In this document: positions 24,801-29,839 of the stretch, piece after piece
Numbering within the stretch: the stretch's first letter is position 1
Layout of the letters: each line of letters begins with the position of its first letter
NCBI GenBank assembly: GCA_903813345.2
Contig: CAIIXF020000005.1
Coordinates: 38,443,375-38,507,374, forward strand
From: Owenia fusiformis
Taxonomy: Eukaryota; Annelida; Polychaeta; Sabellida; Oweniidae
Length of the DNA stretch: 64,000 nucleotides
Reading direction: 5' to 3'
Position numbers and translations under genes: made by a program
Notes under the pieces: generated by a model
Database searches by the model: none
Told to the model about the DNA's origin: nothing
The model's input: the letters and a program-made list of their open reading frames with translations, nothing else

Positions 24801-27800
24801 AAGGCTGTGAAAATCCAAAAAGACAAAGGTTGATACCTAAATCACCATTTCAGTACATAGACAATACTACATGGGCAGGAGCAGCCCTGGAGGCCCTGAA
24901 CCAGAATATGGCCTATGCTATTGTATATAACTGTATATCGTCATTTCAGTACATAGACAATACTACATGGGCAGGAGCAGCCCTGGAGTCCCTGAAAGAT
25001 CATTGTAGAGAGGAGCTAAACCAAAATATGGCCTATGCTATTGTATATAACCATATATCGTCATTTCAGTACATAGACAATACTACATGGGCAGGGGCAG
25101 CCCTGGAGGCCCTGAAGGATCAATGTAGAGAGGAGCTGAACCAGAATATGACATATGCTATTGTATATAACTATATATCATCATTTCAGTACATAGACAA
25201 TACTACATGGGCAGGAGCAGCCCTGGAGGCCCTGAAAGATCAATGTAGAGAGGAGCTGAACCAGAATATGGCCTATGCTATTGTATATAACTATATATCG
25301 TCATTTCAGTACATAGACAATACTACGTGGGCAGGAGCAGCCCTGGAGGCCCTGAAAGATCAATGTAGAGAGGAGCTGAACCAGAATATGACATATGCTA
25401 TTGTATATAACTATATATTATCATTTCAGTACATAGACAATACTACATGGGCAGGAGCAGCCCTGGAGGCCCTGAAAGATCATTGTAGAGAGGAGCTGAA
25501 CCAAAATATGACCTATGCTATTGTTTATAACTATGTATCGTAATTTCAGTACATAGACAATACTACATGGGCAGGAGCAGCCCTGGAGGCCCTGAAAGAT
25601 CAATGTAGAGAGGAGCTGAACCAAAATATGACCAATGCTATTGTATATAACTATATATCATCATTTCAGTACATAGACAATACTACATGGGCAGGAGCAG
25701 CCCTGGAGGCCCTGAAAGATCAATGTAGAGAGGAGTTGAACCAGAATATGACATATGCTAATGGCACTGGTGCAGACCTCAAAGATGACATATTTGACAC
25801 AATGTGTATCAGTGAATGTAATGGAAATGGTGTCTGCTCAAATGGTAAGATGGTGTACTATTTAAATGCTCTATAAAAAATATATACATCATGCATCGCT
25901 CCAACAACATTTGAAAATCCTGCTATCAACTTTGGCAAGACCATTTTGTCCGACAATATTCTTCCTGTATGTTCATTGGGCTTGCATTCCTCACTTCTAC
26001 GGGCTGCTCTATTGTATTCAACTGTGTCATCTAACCACATTTCCTCCATGCCTGTACCTATGGTATTCCTCCAGGAACCTGTACATGTGAAGACCCCTGG
26101 GGTGGAGAGGATTGTTCTGTTGACACAGAGCTGCCCCCAGTTCTTCAATATCTCCATTTCTTTGGGAGCTGTGACTTGAGGTCTCTTAGAAACCAGAACT
26201 GTAACTCTACGATGGTGTATGGTGACAACTTCCTGGAAGATGGAGAGCTTACTTGTCACATGGAAGTTGTCGAGGTAAGACGCATTCTGATTCAGACATT
26301 TTGATGATCATATTAATCCTTTATATCTCAGTCTCATTCATTCTGATTATATGCGCTCAAAGATTACCACAGCCAATGGCAATTATGAGACTGCCTCGTG
26401 TAGATCACACAAGTTGGGAAGCTAATAGTCCCATAGCAGATTTTGAATTTGTGAAGACTGAAACCTGTGGCCACAATATACAGCCTTTGAAGTGATGAGG
26501 AACAGTCGCTAAGAAAAAGTGTGAATTGCATTTAGTCATATTTCATTAAAATAACATTTCAAACAAGTGTAACCCTTGTTTGGGAGAGGAAAGAACAGGC
26601 CATTTTATACCATGGGAGAGGTGGTCCACTGAAAACGATCATTTCATTGTGTTTGTTCCAGGTGAATTCCACGGGAATGCACTCCACGGGTGACACATAC
26701 ACCATAGCTGCAGGGTTCGTATCTCAGACACAAATAGAATGTTACGCCAGAGAAAGCAACACCAAGTACCTCATTGGTGTGTCTAATGATGGTGAACGGT
26801 ATGACGGGAGATTGTTGTTCAATGTCCACGACTCTGCATGTCACGAATGCAATACATTTGAGCAGAACCCAACCTGTCTCAGAAAGGTATTTTTGACAAT
26901 TAAACCACATCTCCTTGAACACAGAAACTTCTACATGTATGCAAGTGTGGGTGATGGGAAAATGACATAAATAACATACTAAAACATGCAAAATGTCACC
27001 ATCATTTGTTACAGATGCCAATCACCAACGGCTGTCACAAAAATCGGAGACCACACCAATAATAGTGTAAAAAAGCATCCGAAATCATGACCATATATAG
27101 TATGGGAGCAAAACCCCAACATCCAAATTAAAGGAGATCAATAAAAAAAATAACTGACCCTCTTCTACAAAGCTGTTCTATTAATGTACATCTGGGATTA
27201 GAGTCAAACCCAGATATTTTCAATCTATGATGTAATTAACTACACACCTACATCCTTTTTCCAGCCCAACAACTGTATTATCAATGGTGTGTGCTATGCA
27301 AGTCAGGAGAATCACCCTGGAGATAACTGCCTCTATTGTAACCCTAGCAACAGTTCAGAGGACTGGAGTTATAGAAGTAAGGGGACATACCATAAAATCA
27401 TCAATTCAATATCACTGGAGCTTTTCATCGTGTAAAGCTCATACTTCATATCTTTTTCATATCATACAATGATTTAACAATTCACAATTCAATACCATAA
27501 ATAAAACTCAAGAGAAATCATGCTGTAAACTAACAATTCAGACTCATAAATTACTCCTTTTTTACTTTTTTAATCATACAATTATTTATCAACTCAGACG
27601 CATATTATACAACAATTTAATAACTCAGACTTCTCCATATCATGCAATAAAGCCTCATATTCTTTTAAAATTGTGTAACCACATAATAATCAATATTGTA
27701 GCTACGGATGGTTGTCCATCCCCAATAGTCGATCGACCTCCTAGTGGGCCCTCCCAAGCAGCCCTTATTGTTATCATAGTGGCCTCTGTCATCATTGGGC

Positions 27801-28556
27801 TGCTCATCATTGCTGCCCTTGTCTACAGGTTCTGCTTCAGGAAGTAAGTTTCAACAAATATGAATAGGTGGCTCTGAGATCTTACAGGGTGACACAATAA
27901 AAATGCAACTTGTAATAGTAATGATGTTACAGTGTTATACATAAAATGCGCACTGATATCATCCAGAAGTAACAATGATATTTCAAAGTTGAATAGCAAG
28001 GGTTGATTATGGACAGGACATCACAAACAAGATTTGTGAACAGAAAATAATGAACTGAAGATTCATAATGTGAAAAAACTACCCAATAGATCAATTTAAC
28101 ATTCTGGTAAAAGAATGTTTGTGTTATTTGATAACATTGCCAATATTTATGCTTACTTGTAGGCGAAGCACAAATCACTGGGGGGCTAACTACATCGTAA
28201 ACGAGGGCGAGCCTCAGAAAACAGAAGGATTCGGTGTTTCTAACAAGATATATGGAATGTCCATGTACCGAGACAAGAAGAATTTCAACACATTTGAAGG
28301 AGAACACCTAAGCGCCAGTGGGAGCTATCGTAGTTCATCAAGCAGTCACTCAAACGATGCCTTTGATGGAGAATCCAGTCAACGTCAACTCGTAACACCC
28401 TCGAGACCTGGGATCAGTGACGGCACTTATGCCATACAGTCAACAAGCACTACTGTCAGAAGTGTGTCTGTGACTGATGCAAAGGAAACACCTATTGTCC
28501 AAGATCTTATTGACTTGTCACAGCCAGACCAGACAAAGATTATAACTAAGCTGTAA
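171..28556 (+). CDS. Gene 1: giant VWD/EGF transmembrane protein with mucin-like Cys-domain array (5' end missing)
   Basis: Overall gene model, assembled from 42 exon positions listed separately. Every junction has AG/GT boundaries and matching phase; together they code about 3,380 residues in the window. Order: ~22 copies of a six-Cys domain with Thr/Pro-rich linkers, a Cys-containing pre-VWD region, a VWD domain, a furin-like site, an EGF domain, a VWDE-like region ending in a CxxC motif, one transmembrane helix and a cytoplasmic tail with stop TAA at 28554-28556. The VWD and following parts resemble the VWDE family. The array part is not something I recognise. The first exon here begins with a splice acceptor, so signal peptide and promoter are upstream. 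Role is inferred only: a heavily glycosylated cell-surface protein, possibly adhesive or a recognition receptor. Confidence 0.85.
1112..1759 (+). CDS. Gene 1 exon 2: array exon copy 2
   Basis: 648 nt, phase 2-2, acceptor ttttag, donor AG|gtttgt. Nearly identical to copy 1 apart from the Thr-rich linker. The upstream open frame that reaches an ATG at 996 is intron sequence similar to the other inter-copy introns, not a gene start. Confidence 0.85.
2054..2704 (+). CDS. Gene 1 exon 3: array exon copy 3
   Basis: 651 nt, phase 2-2, acceptor ttttag, donor AG|gtttgt. Same b / a-b / a half-domain order as copies 1 and 2. The flanking upstream intron is the same long type (about 290 bp) as the one between copies 1 and 2, so these arose as one duplication unit of about 945 bp. 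Confidence 0.85.
2889..3539 (+). CDS. Gene 1 exon 4: array exon copy 4
   Basis: 651 nt, phase 2-2, acceptor atttcag, donor AG|gttcgt. The upstream intron is the short type (184 bp). The downstream intron is swollen to 2.56 kb by two transposons (3608-4326 and 4374-6030). Confidence 0.85.
3608..4326. mobile_element. Foldback DNA transposon in gene 1 intron 4
   Basis: 719 bp, ends CACTGGTGATCCACTCGATT and its inverse, flanked by taaaa (3603-3607 and 4327-4331). The inverted arms continue inward (for example aatcgtcgatttaattc near 3822 and its complement near 3922), so the element is a near-complete palindrome centred about 3870. The empty site survives between array copies 3 and 4 and between 5 and 6 (tctaaaacagattnatgatt). 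No transposase. Family not assigned; a 5-bp duplication fits Transib-like or others. Confidence 0.85.
4079..4257 (-). mobile_element. Retroposon fragment nested in the foldback element
   Basis: 179 bp inserted in the right arm with target duplication gacgtt (4073-4078, 4258-4263). On the minus strand it ends in a (AAAT)n tail of about 25 bases, as expected of a 5'-truncated LINE end or SINE with a tetranucleotide tail. Confidence 0.75.
4374..6030. mobile_element. 1.66-kb non-autonomous element with ATGCA-rich ends
   Basis: Flanks tactt (4369-4373, 6031-6035). Imperfect inverted ends CCCTAGGCAAAACCGCATG and, inverted, CTCTTAGCAAAAACGCATG. Dense ATGCA/TGCATG words fill 4385-4720 and 5760-5920. 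A 59-bp tandem duplication lies at 4722-4838. Compared with the intron between copies 5 and 6 the element is an insertion. No coding sequence; the ORFs inside are made of the repeats. Confidence 0.75.
6099..6746 (+). CDS. Gene 1 exon 5: array exon copy 5
   Basis: 648 nt, phase 2-2, acceptor atttcag, donor AG|gtttgt. Same architecture as the other array copies. The following 185-bp intron preserves the uninterrupted version of the site that carries the transposons before this exon. Confidence 0.85.
6932..7582 (+). CDS. Gene 1 exon 6: array exon copy 6 (last fused copy)
   Basis: 651 nt, phase 2-2, acceptor atttcag, donor AG|gtaagt. It is the only array copy with a consensus donor; the other five have GTTNGT. 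The last half-domain (NERIINVIGGPDENLIAVC) is closer to the downstream diverged exons than to copies 1-5. Confidence 0.87.
7711..8058 (+). CDS. Gene 1 exon 7: half-domain b, Thr-rich linker, half-domain a
   Basis: 348 nt, phase 2-2, acceptor tgtag, donor AG|gtaata. Begins ERETAMKCAMDASASC, matching the start of the fused array exons, but stops at the middle of the next domain (NSSNIC). Together exons 7-9 equal one fused array exon. Confidence 0.85.
8186..8346 (+). CDS. Gene 1 exon 8: half-domain b
   Basis: 161 nt, phase 2 in, 1 out; acceptor tttag, donor TG|gtaaga. Codes SERETTITCVQEAVVGCHPN and NMTLSATLREIDGTCE, ending in the Pro-rich linker PTPAPIDVPCPT. Homologous to the middle of each fused array exon. 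Confidence 0.85.
8478..8586 (+). CDS. Gene 1 exon 9: half-domain a
   Basis: 109 nt, phase 1 in, 2 out; acceptor tatag, donor TT|gtaagt. Codes EPPTCGVDAGLRCVLEFNQR and VGGPDENLREVC, equivalent to the last part of the fused array exons. Confidence 0.85.
8752..8915 (+). CDS. Gene 1 exon 10: half-domain b and start of Thr linker
   Basis: 164 nt, phase 2 in, 1 out; acceptor ttccag, donor GG|gtattt. Codes ERETALRCVADASVDCSTCF, then NASLEFVFRTVQQCC, then a short Thr-rich tail. Confidence 0.82.
9188..9311 (+). CDS. Gene 1 exon 11: half-domain a
   Basis: 124 nt, phase 1 in, 2 out; acceptor tgcag, donor GC|gtaagt. Codes APTTRPLVCETGRVQECIQE then ILVWITLPEQVPIEELC, the usual three-Cys half-domain pattern. 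Confidence 0.82.
9584..9747 (+). CDS. Gene 1 exon 12: diverged half-domain b
   Basis: 164 nt, phase 2 in, 1 out; acceptor ctcag, donor AG|gtacat. Codes SILCYYNYTVDCSEDDKF then RLNGSCGCLVDGDC. It keeps the Cys spacing of half-domain b but has lost the ERETA motif. Confidence 0.8.
9970..10273 (+). CDS. Gene 1 exon 13: Thr/Pro repeat linker and half-domain a
   Basis: 304 nt, phase 1 in, 2 out; acceptor catag, donor GG|gtaagt. Starts with a 14-residue tandem repeat, TTPKSPSTTPKPPS (42 bp, about three copies from 10009), then ICRESAVLTCIADLNAE to NAAVCG. Dense potential O-glycosylation. The repeat is likely length-polymorphic. Confidence 0.85.
10274..11754 (+). repeat. Gene 1 intron 13 with degenerate tandem repeat (10768-11130)
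   Basis: A 1.48-kb intron without coding signs. From about 10768 to 11130 it carries four imperfect copies of a unit built around gctttgtgtttattatagca, ggtaacttaataatc and gcatgact, spaced about 75-140 bp apart. The rest is AT-rich and shows nothing I can name. Confidence 0.6.
11755..11900 (+). CDS. Gene 1 exon 14: half-domain b
   Basis: 146 nt, phase 2 in, 1 out; acceptor tatag, donor AA|gtaggt. Codes QANVTIECYFENTVDCNEEE then INRLDGTCGCLIEPCPT; paralogous to exon 12. Confidence 0.82.
12119..12418 (+). CDS. Gene 1 exon 15: Thr linker and a complete fused six-Cys domain
   Basis: 300 nt, phase 1-1; acceptor ttcag, donor AG|gtaaca. Codes a Thr-rich linker and then both half-domains without an intron: CRAESAALCMSNYIEE, FTGVCGKITEVRVCLE, LVQCPPDLVFRYNLTFEA, LTCEG. 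The gta at 12302 where neighbours have a donor is read through here in frame, an independent loss of the mid-domain intron. Confidence 0.8.
12558..12693 (+). CDS. Gene 1 exon 16: half-domain a
   Basis: 136 nt, phase 1 in, 2 out; acceptor tacag, donor AA|gtaggt. Codes a Pro/Thr linker, then ECRVDTALSCVLDFSRRYF and DGNITQVC. Confidence 0.82.
12816..13003 (+). CDS. Gene 1 exon 17: half-domain b and Thr linker
   Basis: 188 nt, phase 2 in, 1 out; acceptor ttcag, donor AG|gtaaca. Codes NEQKATIECALGATTECTGG, NASLGFVVDIISTCCE, then a Thr/Pro linker. Confidence 0.82.
13562..13673 (+). CDS. Gene 1 exon 18: half-domain a
   Basis: 112 nt, phase 1 in, 2 out; acceptor tatag, donor GG|gtaagt. Codes VPPNCKVLEALSCVSNHNQI and DGNWTYVCG. 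The preceding 558-bp intron shows no other feature. Confidence 0.8.
13849..14002 (+). CDS. Gene 1 exon 19: half-domain b
   Basis: 154 nt, phase 2 in, 0 out; acceptor tccag, donor AGT|gtgagt. Codes TDTLKCVEENTAECPDFIVE, RVNSTLDYNFELIGNRC and a short Pro/Thr tail. The phase-0 exit breaks the usual phase-1 linker rule, but exon 20 enters in phase 0, so the model holds. Confidence 0.78.
14247..14392 (+). CDS. Gene 1 exon 20: Thr linker and half-domain a
   Basis: 146 nt, phase 0 in, 2 out; acceptor tctag, donor GG|gtaaga. Codes TTTTLAPTTPTTLAPDCKVD and ASRCLVDISQRIIAEIISPE, ending QTAVCG. This half is strikingly close to the fused array exons (ASRCLVDISQRIIAEIILPG), which suggests recent exchange with, or ancestry of, the array. 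Confidence 0.82.
14719..14840 (+). CDS. Gene 1 exon 21: half-domain b
   Basis: 122 nt, phase 2 in, 1 out; acceptor tacag, donor C|gtaagt. Codes MRETTVKCVMDAVVGCHPDW, QARFNLTLEATLVQIEDCE; close to exon 8 and the array exon middle. Confidence 0.82.
14915..15155. repeat. 29-bp intronic minisatellite
   Basis: About eight imperfect tandem copies of a 29-bp unit, gacctgtcaatgtttagttg plus catgagttg, in the intron between exons 21 and 22. Some copies have deletions or substitutions. Confidence 0.85.
15172..15316 (+). CDS. Gene 1 exon 22: Pro linker and half-domain a
   Basis: 145 nt, phase 1 in, 2 out; acceptor tgtag, donor AG|gtaatg. Codes PPTQPPCPTQPPTCNTTAGI, SCVLEFNNRIINVIGGPDEN, RQVC. Very close to the array exon end. 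Confidence 0.84.
15477..15902 (+). CDS. Gene 1 exon 23: half-domain b, long mucin-like linker, half-domain a
   Basis: 426 nt, phase 2-2; acceptor tgcag, donor GG|gtatgt. Codes ERETAMKCVMETSVDCGDCF, NTSLDFVFRQVQRCC, the longest Thr/Pro linker in the gene (about 70 residues, nearly all T, P, A), then QCRYAEAIACVDYLKG to ETICG. Same layout as exon 7. Confidence 0.85.
16134..16263 (+). CDS. Gene 1 exon 24: last half-domain b
   Basis: 130 nt, phase 2 in, 0 out; acceptor tttag, donor AAG|gtatgt. Codes TIEATRECITNKTFACDQN then VVTLEVRQQCYVK. It closes the six-Cys array. Confidence 0.8.
16453..16613 (+). CDS. Gene 1 exon 25: pre-VWD region
   Basis: 161 nt, phase 0 in, 2 out; acceptor tctag, donor GC|gtatgt. 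Codes INCTDIIEIIEGGGPKYLG, RDNDLDDDCGVSITFDLELG. Acidic, two or more Cys; no domain named with confidence. In position it matches the region that precedes VWD in VWDE-like proteins. Confidence 0.78.
16809..16973 (+). CDS. Gene 1 exon 26: pre-VWD region
   Basis: 165 nt, phase 2-2; acceptor tttag, donor AG|gtacta. Codes a basic stretch CRKKHKKNKRTTIISQAVFG, then DTTCGINVQDSTWQQ and IPIYAKLDN. Confidence 0.78.
17150..17243 (+). CDS. Gene 1 exon 27: pre-VWD region
   Basis: 94 nt, phase 2 in, 0 out; acceptor tttag, donor GAA|gtgagt. Codes RDGHRIRELTIGMSIVQDT and EYIDLETCE. Confidence 0.78.
17334..17432 (+). CDS. Gene 1 exon 28: constant exon before the alternative VWD exons
   Basis: 99 nt, phase 0-0; acceptor tttag, donor ATT|gtaata. 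Codes IHNRDEADYRKCETDNGRD then PLIIIPSVPI. The donor is only moderately good, but it is the in-frame choice before a TAA at 17451 and gives the phase needed by all three following candidates. Confidence 0.7.
17819..17895 (+). CDS. Gene 1 exon 29a: alternative first VWD exon
   Basis: 77 nt, phase 0 in, 2 out; acceptor tttag, donor TG|gtaagg. Codes VHIEDRDRRGFC then KTVNDPYLTSFDEW. Matches the VWD opening motif (NDPHxxTFD) but with Y for H and S for T. Joining it to 29b would shift the frame, so it can only be used instead of 29b or 29c. Confidence 0.75.
19212..19288 (+). CDS. Gene 1 exon 29b: alternative first VWD exon
   Basis: 77 nt, phase 0 in, 2 out; acceptor cttag, donor TG|gtaagg. Codes VHIEDRDRRGFC then KSVNDPHLRTFDEW, with the canonical NDPH motif. 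Exon and flanking intron are a duplicate of the 17690-18290 segment. Confidence 0.75.
20048..20121 (+). CDS. Gene 1 exon 29c: alternative first VWD exon
   Basis: 74 nt, phase 0 in, 2 out; acceptor attag, donor TG|gtgagt. Codes INIRDRWERQC then KSVNDPHLFTFDSW. It is the most diverged of the three and nearest to exon 30; it could be the ancestral exon. Confidence 0.75.
20463..20621 (+). CDS. Gene 1 exon 30: VWD domain core
   Basis: 159 nt, phase 2-2; acceptor tttag, donor AG|gtaaga. Codes NYENHFEGHFVLYKHKTQPF, EVQVIYQRCYQAHATCNCGA, VKAGDSVFVVD. The pattern of a stretch ending YKH, then C, CNC, and VF.VDR matches the VWDE branch of VWD domains from memory of the family. Confidence 0.85.
20747..20897 (+). 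CDS. Gene 1 exon 31: VWD domain
   Basis: 151 nt, phase 2 in, 0 out; acceptor ttcag, donor ATT|gtaagt. Codes CERNMLDQPIFGRAQGRWH, AYVWDDEFTPGVSIL, SGGKKYI. Confidence 0.83.
21108..21210 (+). CDS. Gene 1 exon 32: VWD domain
   Basis: 103 nt, phase 0 in, 1 out; acceptor tctag, donor TTG|gtatgt. Codes VYLPTGTKITIEQSYGHFIN and VTGGAGDYDNTV, the beta-strand part before the GLCG motif. Confidence 0.83.
22041..22161 (+). CDS. Gene 1 exon 33a: alternative GLCG exon, canonical
   Basis: 121 nt, phase 1 in, 2 out; acceptor catag, donor AG|gtaatg. Codes GLCGTFNGNQRDDYTMRDG, then YTGWGSGRGG and PFNNEW. The GLCGxFNGNxxDD motif is the VWD end signature and carries the acidic residues that bind calcium in VWF D domains. 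Same length and phases as exon 33b, so one excludes the other. Confidence 0.78.
22391..22745. repeat. ~20-bp minisatellite between the two alternative GLCG exons
   Basis: Imperfect tandem copies of ccaaatgtatatacactaac, about 15 units with some variants (aaattatccaaatgtatata). It lies in the intron separating exons 33a and 33b. Confidence 0.85.
22807..22927 (+). CDS. Gene 1 exon 33b: alternative GLCG exon, calcium residues changed
   Basis: 121 nt, phase 1 in, 2 out; acceptor tctag, donor AG|gtactg. Codes GLCGTFDRNNSNELTMRNG, then YTGEGQQKKG and GFLHSW. Identical frame and length to 33a but NGNQRDD is replaced by DRNNSNE. Confidence 0.75.
23266..23408 (+). CDS. Gene 1 exon 34: post-VWD Cys region
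   Basis: 143 nt, phase 2 in, 1 out; acceptor ttcag, donor AGAG|gtaaaa. Codes VPEAERIFGGVAKTGWRPP, MVCECHELEDNNPCGYDYLN, EHCDQIER. Confidence 0.8.
23730..23914 (+). CDS. Gene 1 exon 35: acidic segment with furin-like site
   Basis: 185 nt, phase 1 in, 0 out; acceptor accag, donor GAG|gttagt. Codes MEDFQGDDVEQVPEQMP, then MMRMRVRRQAVDYNSTDWEG. The run R-M-R-V-R-R-Q fits a furin-type R-x-(K/R)-R cleavage site just C-terminal of the VWD. Confidence 0.82.
24254..24409 (+). CDS. Gene 1 exon 36: Cys-containing helical segment
   Basis: 156 nt, phase 0-0; acceptor ttcag, donor AAG|gtacaa. Codes NSTWGPEWDEQEAQVFCEKY, ESGKKCYELIENVQ, LAGCISDIK. It continues into exon 37 as one region (three Cys here, one in exon 37 before the EGF). 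Confidence 0.82.
24854..25790 (+). repeat. 120-bp tandem repeat of exon 37 5' part with its splice acceptor
   Basis: Eight units start at 24854 (96 bp, internally deleted), 24950, 25070, 25190, 25310, 25430, 25550 and 25670. Each has tcatttcag then YIDNTTWAGAALEALKDQ codons; units 2-7 are nearly identical. Only the last unit continues into the EGF and a real donor. 120 bp is 40 codons, so units read through in frame, except that TAA at 25541-25543 blocks any entry before unit 7. Confidence 0.9.
25670..25844 (+). CDS. Gene 1 exon 37: helical segment and start of EGF domain
   Basis: 175 nt, phase 0 in, 1 out; acceptor ttcag, donor TG|gtaaga. Codes YIDNTTWAGAALEALKDQC, NMTYANGTGADLKDDIFDT, MCISECNGNGVCSNG. 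Unit 7 (25550) is a possible alternative start adding 40 residues in frame. Confidence 0.85.
26075..26274 (+). CDS. Gene 1 exon 38: end of EGF domain and following region
   Basis: 200 nt, phase 1 in, 0 out; acceptor tccag, donor GAG|gtaaga. Completes the EGF (TCTCEDPWGGEDCSVD), then LPPVLQYLHFFGSCDLRSL and LEDGELTCHMEVVE. Confidence 0.84.
26662..26886 (+). CDS. Gene 1 exon 39: VWDE-like C-terminal region
   Basis: 225 nt, phase 0-0; acceptor tccag, donor AAG|gtattt. Codes VNSTGMHSTGDTYTIAAGF, CYARESNTKYLIGVSNDGE, LFNVHDSACHECNTFEQNP. The SNDG...HDSxCxxC pattern recalls the region C-terminal of the EGF in VWDE proteins. Confidence 0.82.
27265..27376 (+). CDS. Gene 1 exon 40: Cys module before the membrane
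   Basis: 112 nt, phase 0 in, 1 out; acceptor tccag, donor AA|gtaagg. Codes PNNCIINGVCYASQENHPGD then NCLYCNPSNSSEDWSYR, the CxxxGxCY...NxCxxCxPxxSxxxW pattern seen near the C-terminus of VWDE-like and related extracellular proteins. Confidence 0.82.
27702..27843 (+). CDS. Gene 1 exon 41: transmembrane segment
   Basis: 142 nt, phase 1 in, 2 out; acceptor tgtag, donor AA|gtaagt. A short Pro-rich stem is followed by a ~23-residue hydrophobic helix from AALIVIIVASV to IAALVY and a basic stop-transfer sequence RFCFRK. This makes the protein type I with the large part outside. Confidence 0.9.
28163..28556 (+). CDS. Gene 1 exon 42: cytoplasmic tail and stop
   Basis: 394 nt, phase 2 in, stop TAA; acceptor tgtag. 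Tail of about 130 residues, hydrophilic and Ser-rich (SYRSSSSSHSNDAFDGESS), with several Tyr (NYIVN, YGMSMY, TYAIQ) that could be phosphorylated or sorting signals. I recognise no ITAM, TIR or kinase motif. Confidence 0.88.
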
Positions 28557-29830
28557 TTGCAAAATCCAAATCAAGCAAATTCCTGAATTCGAAAGATATA
28601 TACAGTATAATTATATATACAAGGACATTGGACAGTCAAGGGCAGGATCACAGATATAGGGGTGACGCAATTGCAAGCAGTACATGTATAATTGACCTCA
28701 TGGTTATTCTTTCTCTCAAAGATCACTTCAACCTTATCAACTTGTTATTTAAGATTCACAGATTAATTACGAGTCAGTTTTCCCAAACCATATTTTATAG
28801 AAATCAACACATCAATGTAAGAATCTTTAGTTATCCTGGAATAAATTATGAACTTTGGTTATATTTTCAAAAACATAGACATGACAAGGATTGCTTTGAA
28901 CCCAAATTGTTCTAAAATTGATACACTTTGGGGAAAGGTTGCTGGCTAGCTAGGTCAGATTCTGCCTTTACACAAGACTAAATGTATTCAGATAGAAATC
29001 GCAAGAAACAAATTTCAAATGATAAGCAATCATGAAATAATTTGTATAGTTACTCAGATTTTACAGTATATTTCAAAGGTTCCAACAATTCAGTATTCCA
29101 ACTAACCTCTAAATGCCATATAAACATAAAATGCCAAGTCTTCTTCTATCAAAAGTAGAAAATCACGAAATGCAGTTTTGGATATGAATTGTTGGAAGTC
29201 CATGAATAATATGAAGTTAGCATTATTAAATCATAATAATTACTATTTATAATCAAATATATATATTGCAAGACTGTGATTCATTTAAATGCAGTAAATA
29301 ATTTGACATGTACATAGGTAGTCATAAAACATTATCAGAATTCTTGAAAAACATTATGAAGTGAACAAATATTAATTGACTATTGTACAAGTATAGTAGG
29401 CTAAATCACAAAATGAGCGACCATAAATTAACTTGCAATTTCAATATTTCTGACTTGATTCTTTTATAACAGATTTTTGTACTGACCATACACAAAGTAC
29501 CAGTATTTATATGAACATGCTGTAAAACCTGTCCTATCCAAATAATAGACAAAAGTGTTCAGTTTGGAGAGCTGTTTGGATATACTTTGAAGATATACAT
29601 TTTGGAGTTTTTTATGAGTGTTTAAAAAATTAGTGAAAAAGTGTTCAGAGAGATGTTCGAAGAGAGTTGTTTGGATATACATGTACAGGTTTTACCTTAA
29701 GTTATTGTATCAAAAGTACTACAAATCAAATCTATTTTTGTTGCCAAATTTCAATGTTTGCTCATAATATATTTTTGTATAATATATGTCTCGTTCTGTA
29801 AAATAAATTAGAAAAACAATATACAAATAC
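28557..29830 (+). other. Probable 3' UTR of gene 1
   Basis: No further ORF. Candidate polyadenylation signals AATAAA at 28840-28845 and 29802-29807. Contains a MITE-like repeat (28640-28970). The exact 3' end cannot be fixed from sequence alone. Confidence 0.4.
28640..28970. mobile_element. MITE-like element, copy 1
   Basis: About 330 bp with imperfect inverted ends (ggcaggatcacagatata left; ctaggtcagattctgcctt right). A second copy at 55823-56194 shares the ends and the internal ataggggtgac, acatgta(t/c)aattgacct and agacatgacaagga stretches. It has no coding capacity. Confidence 0.65.
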
Positions 29831-29839
29831 ATTTTGGAA

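Noticed and set aside
24728-25543. A 271-codon frame as a single protein of 40-residue repeats
   Set aside because: It spans splice acceptors and intron DNA and ends at a TAA; the repeat is a duplicated exon start.
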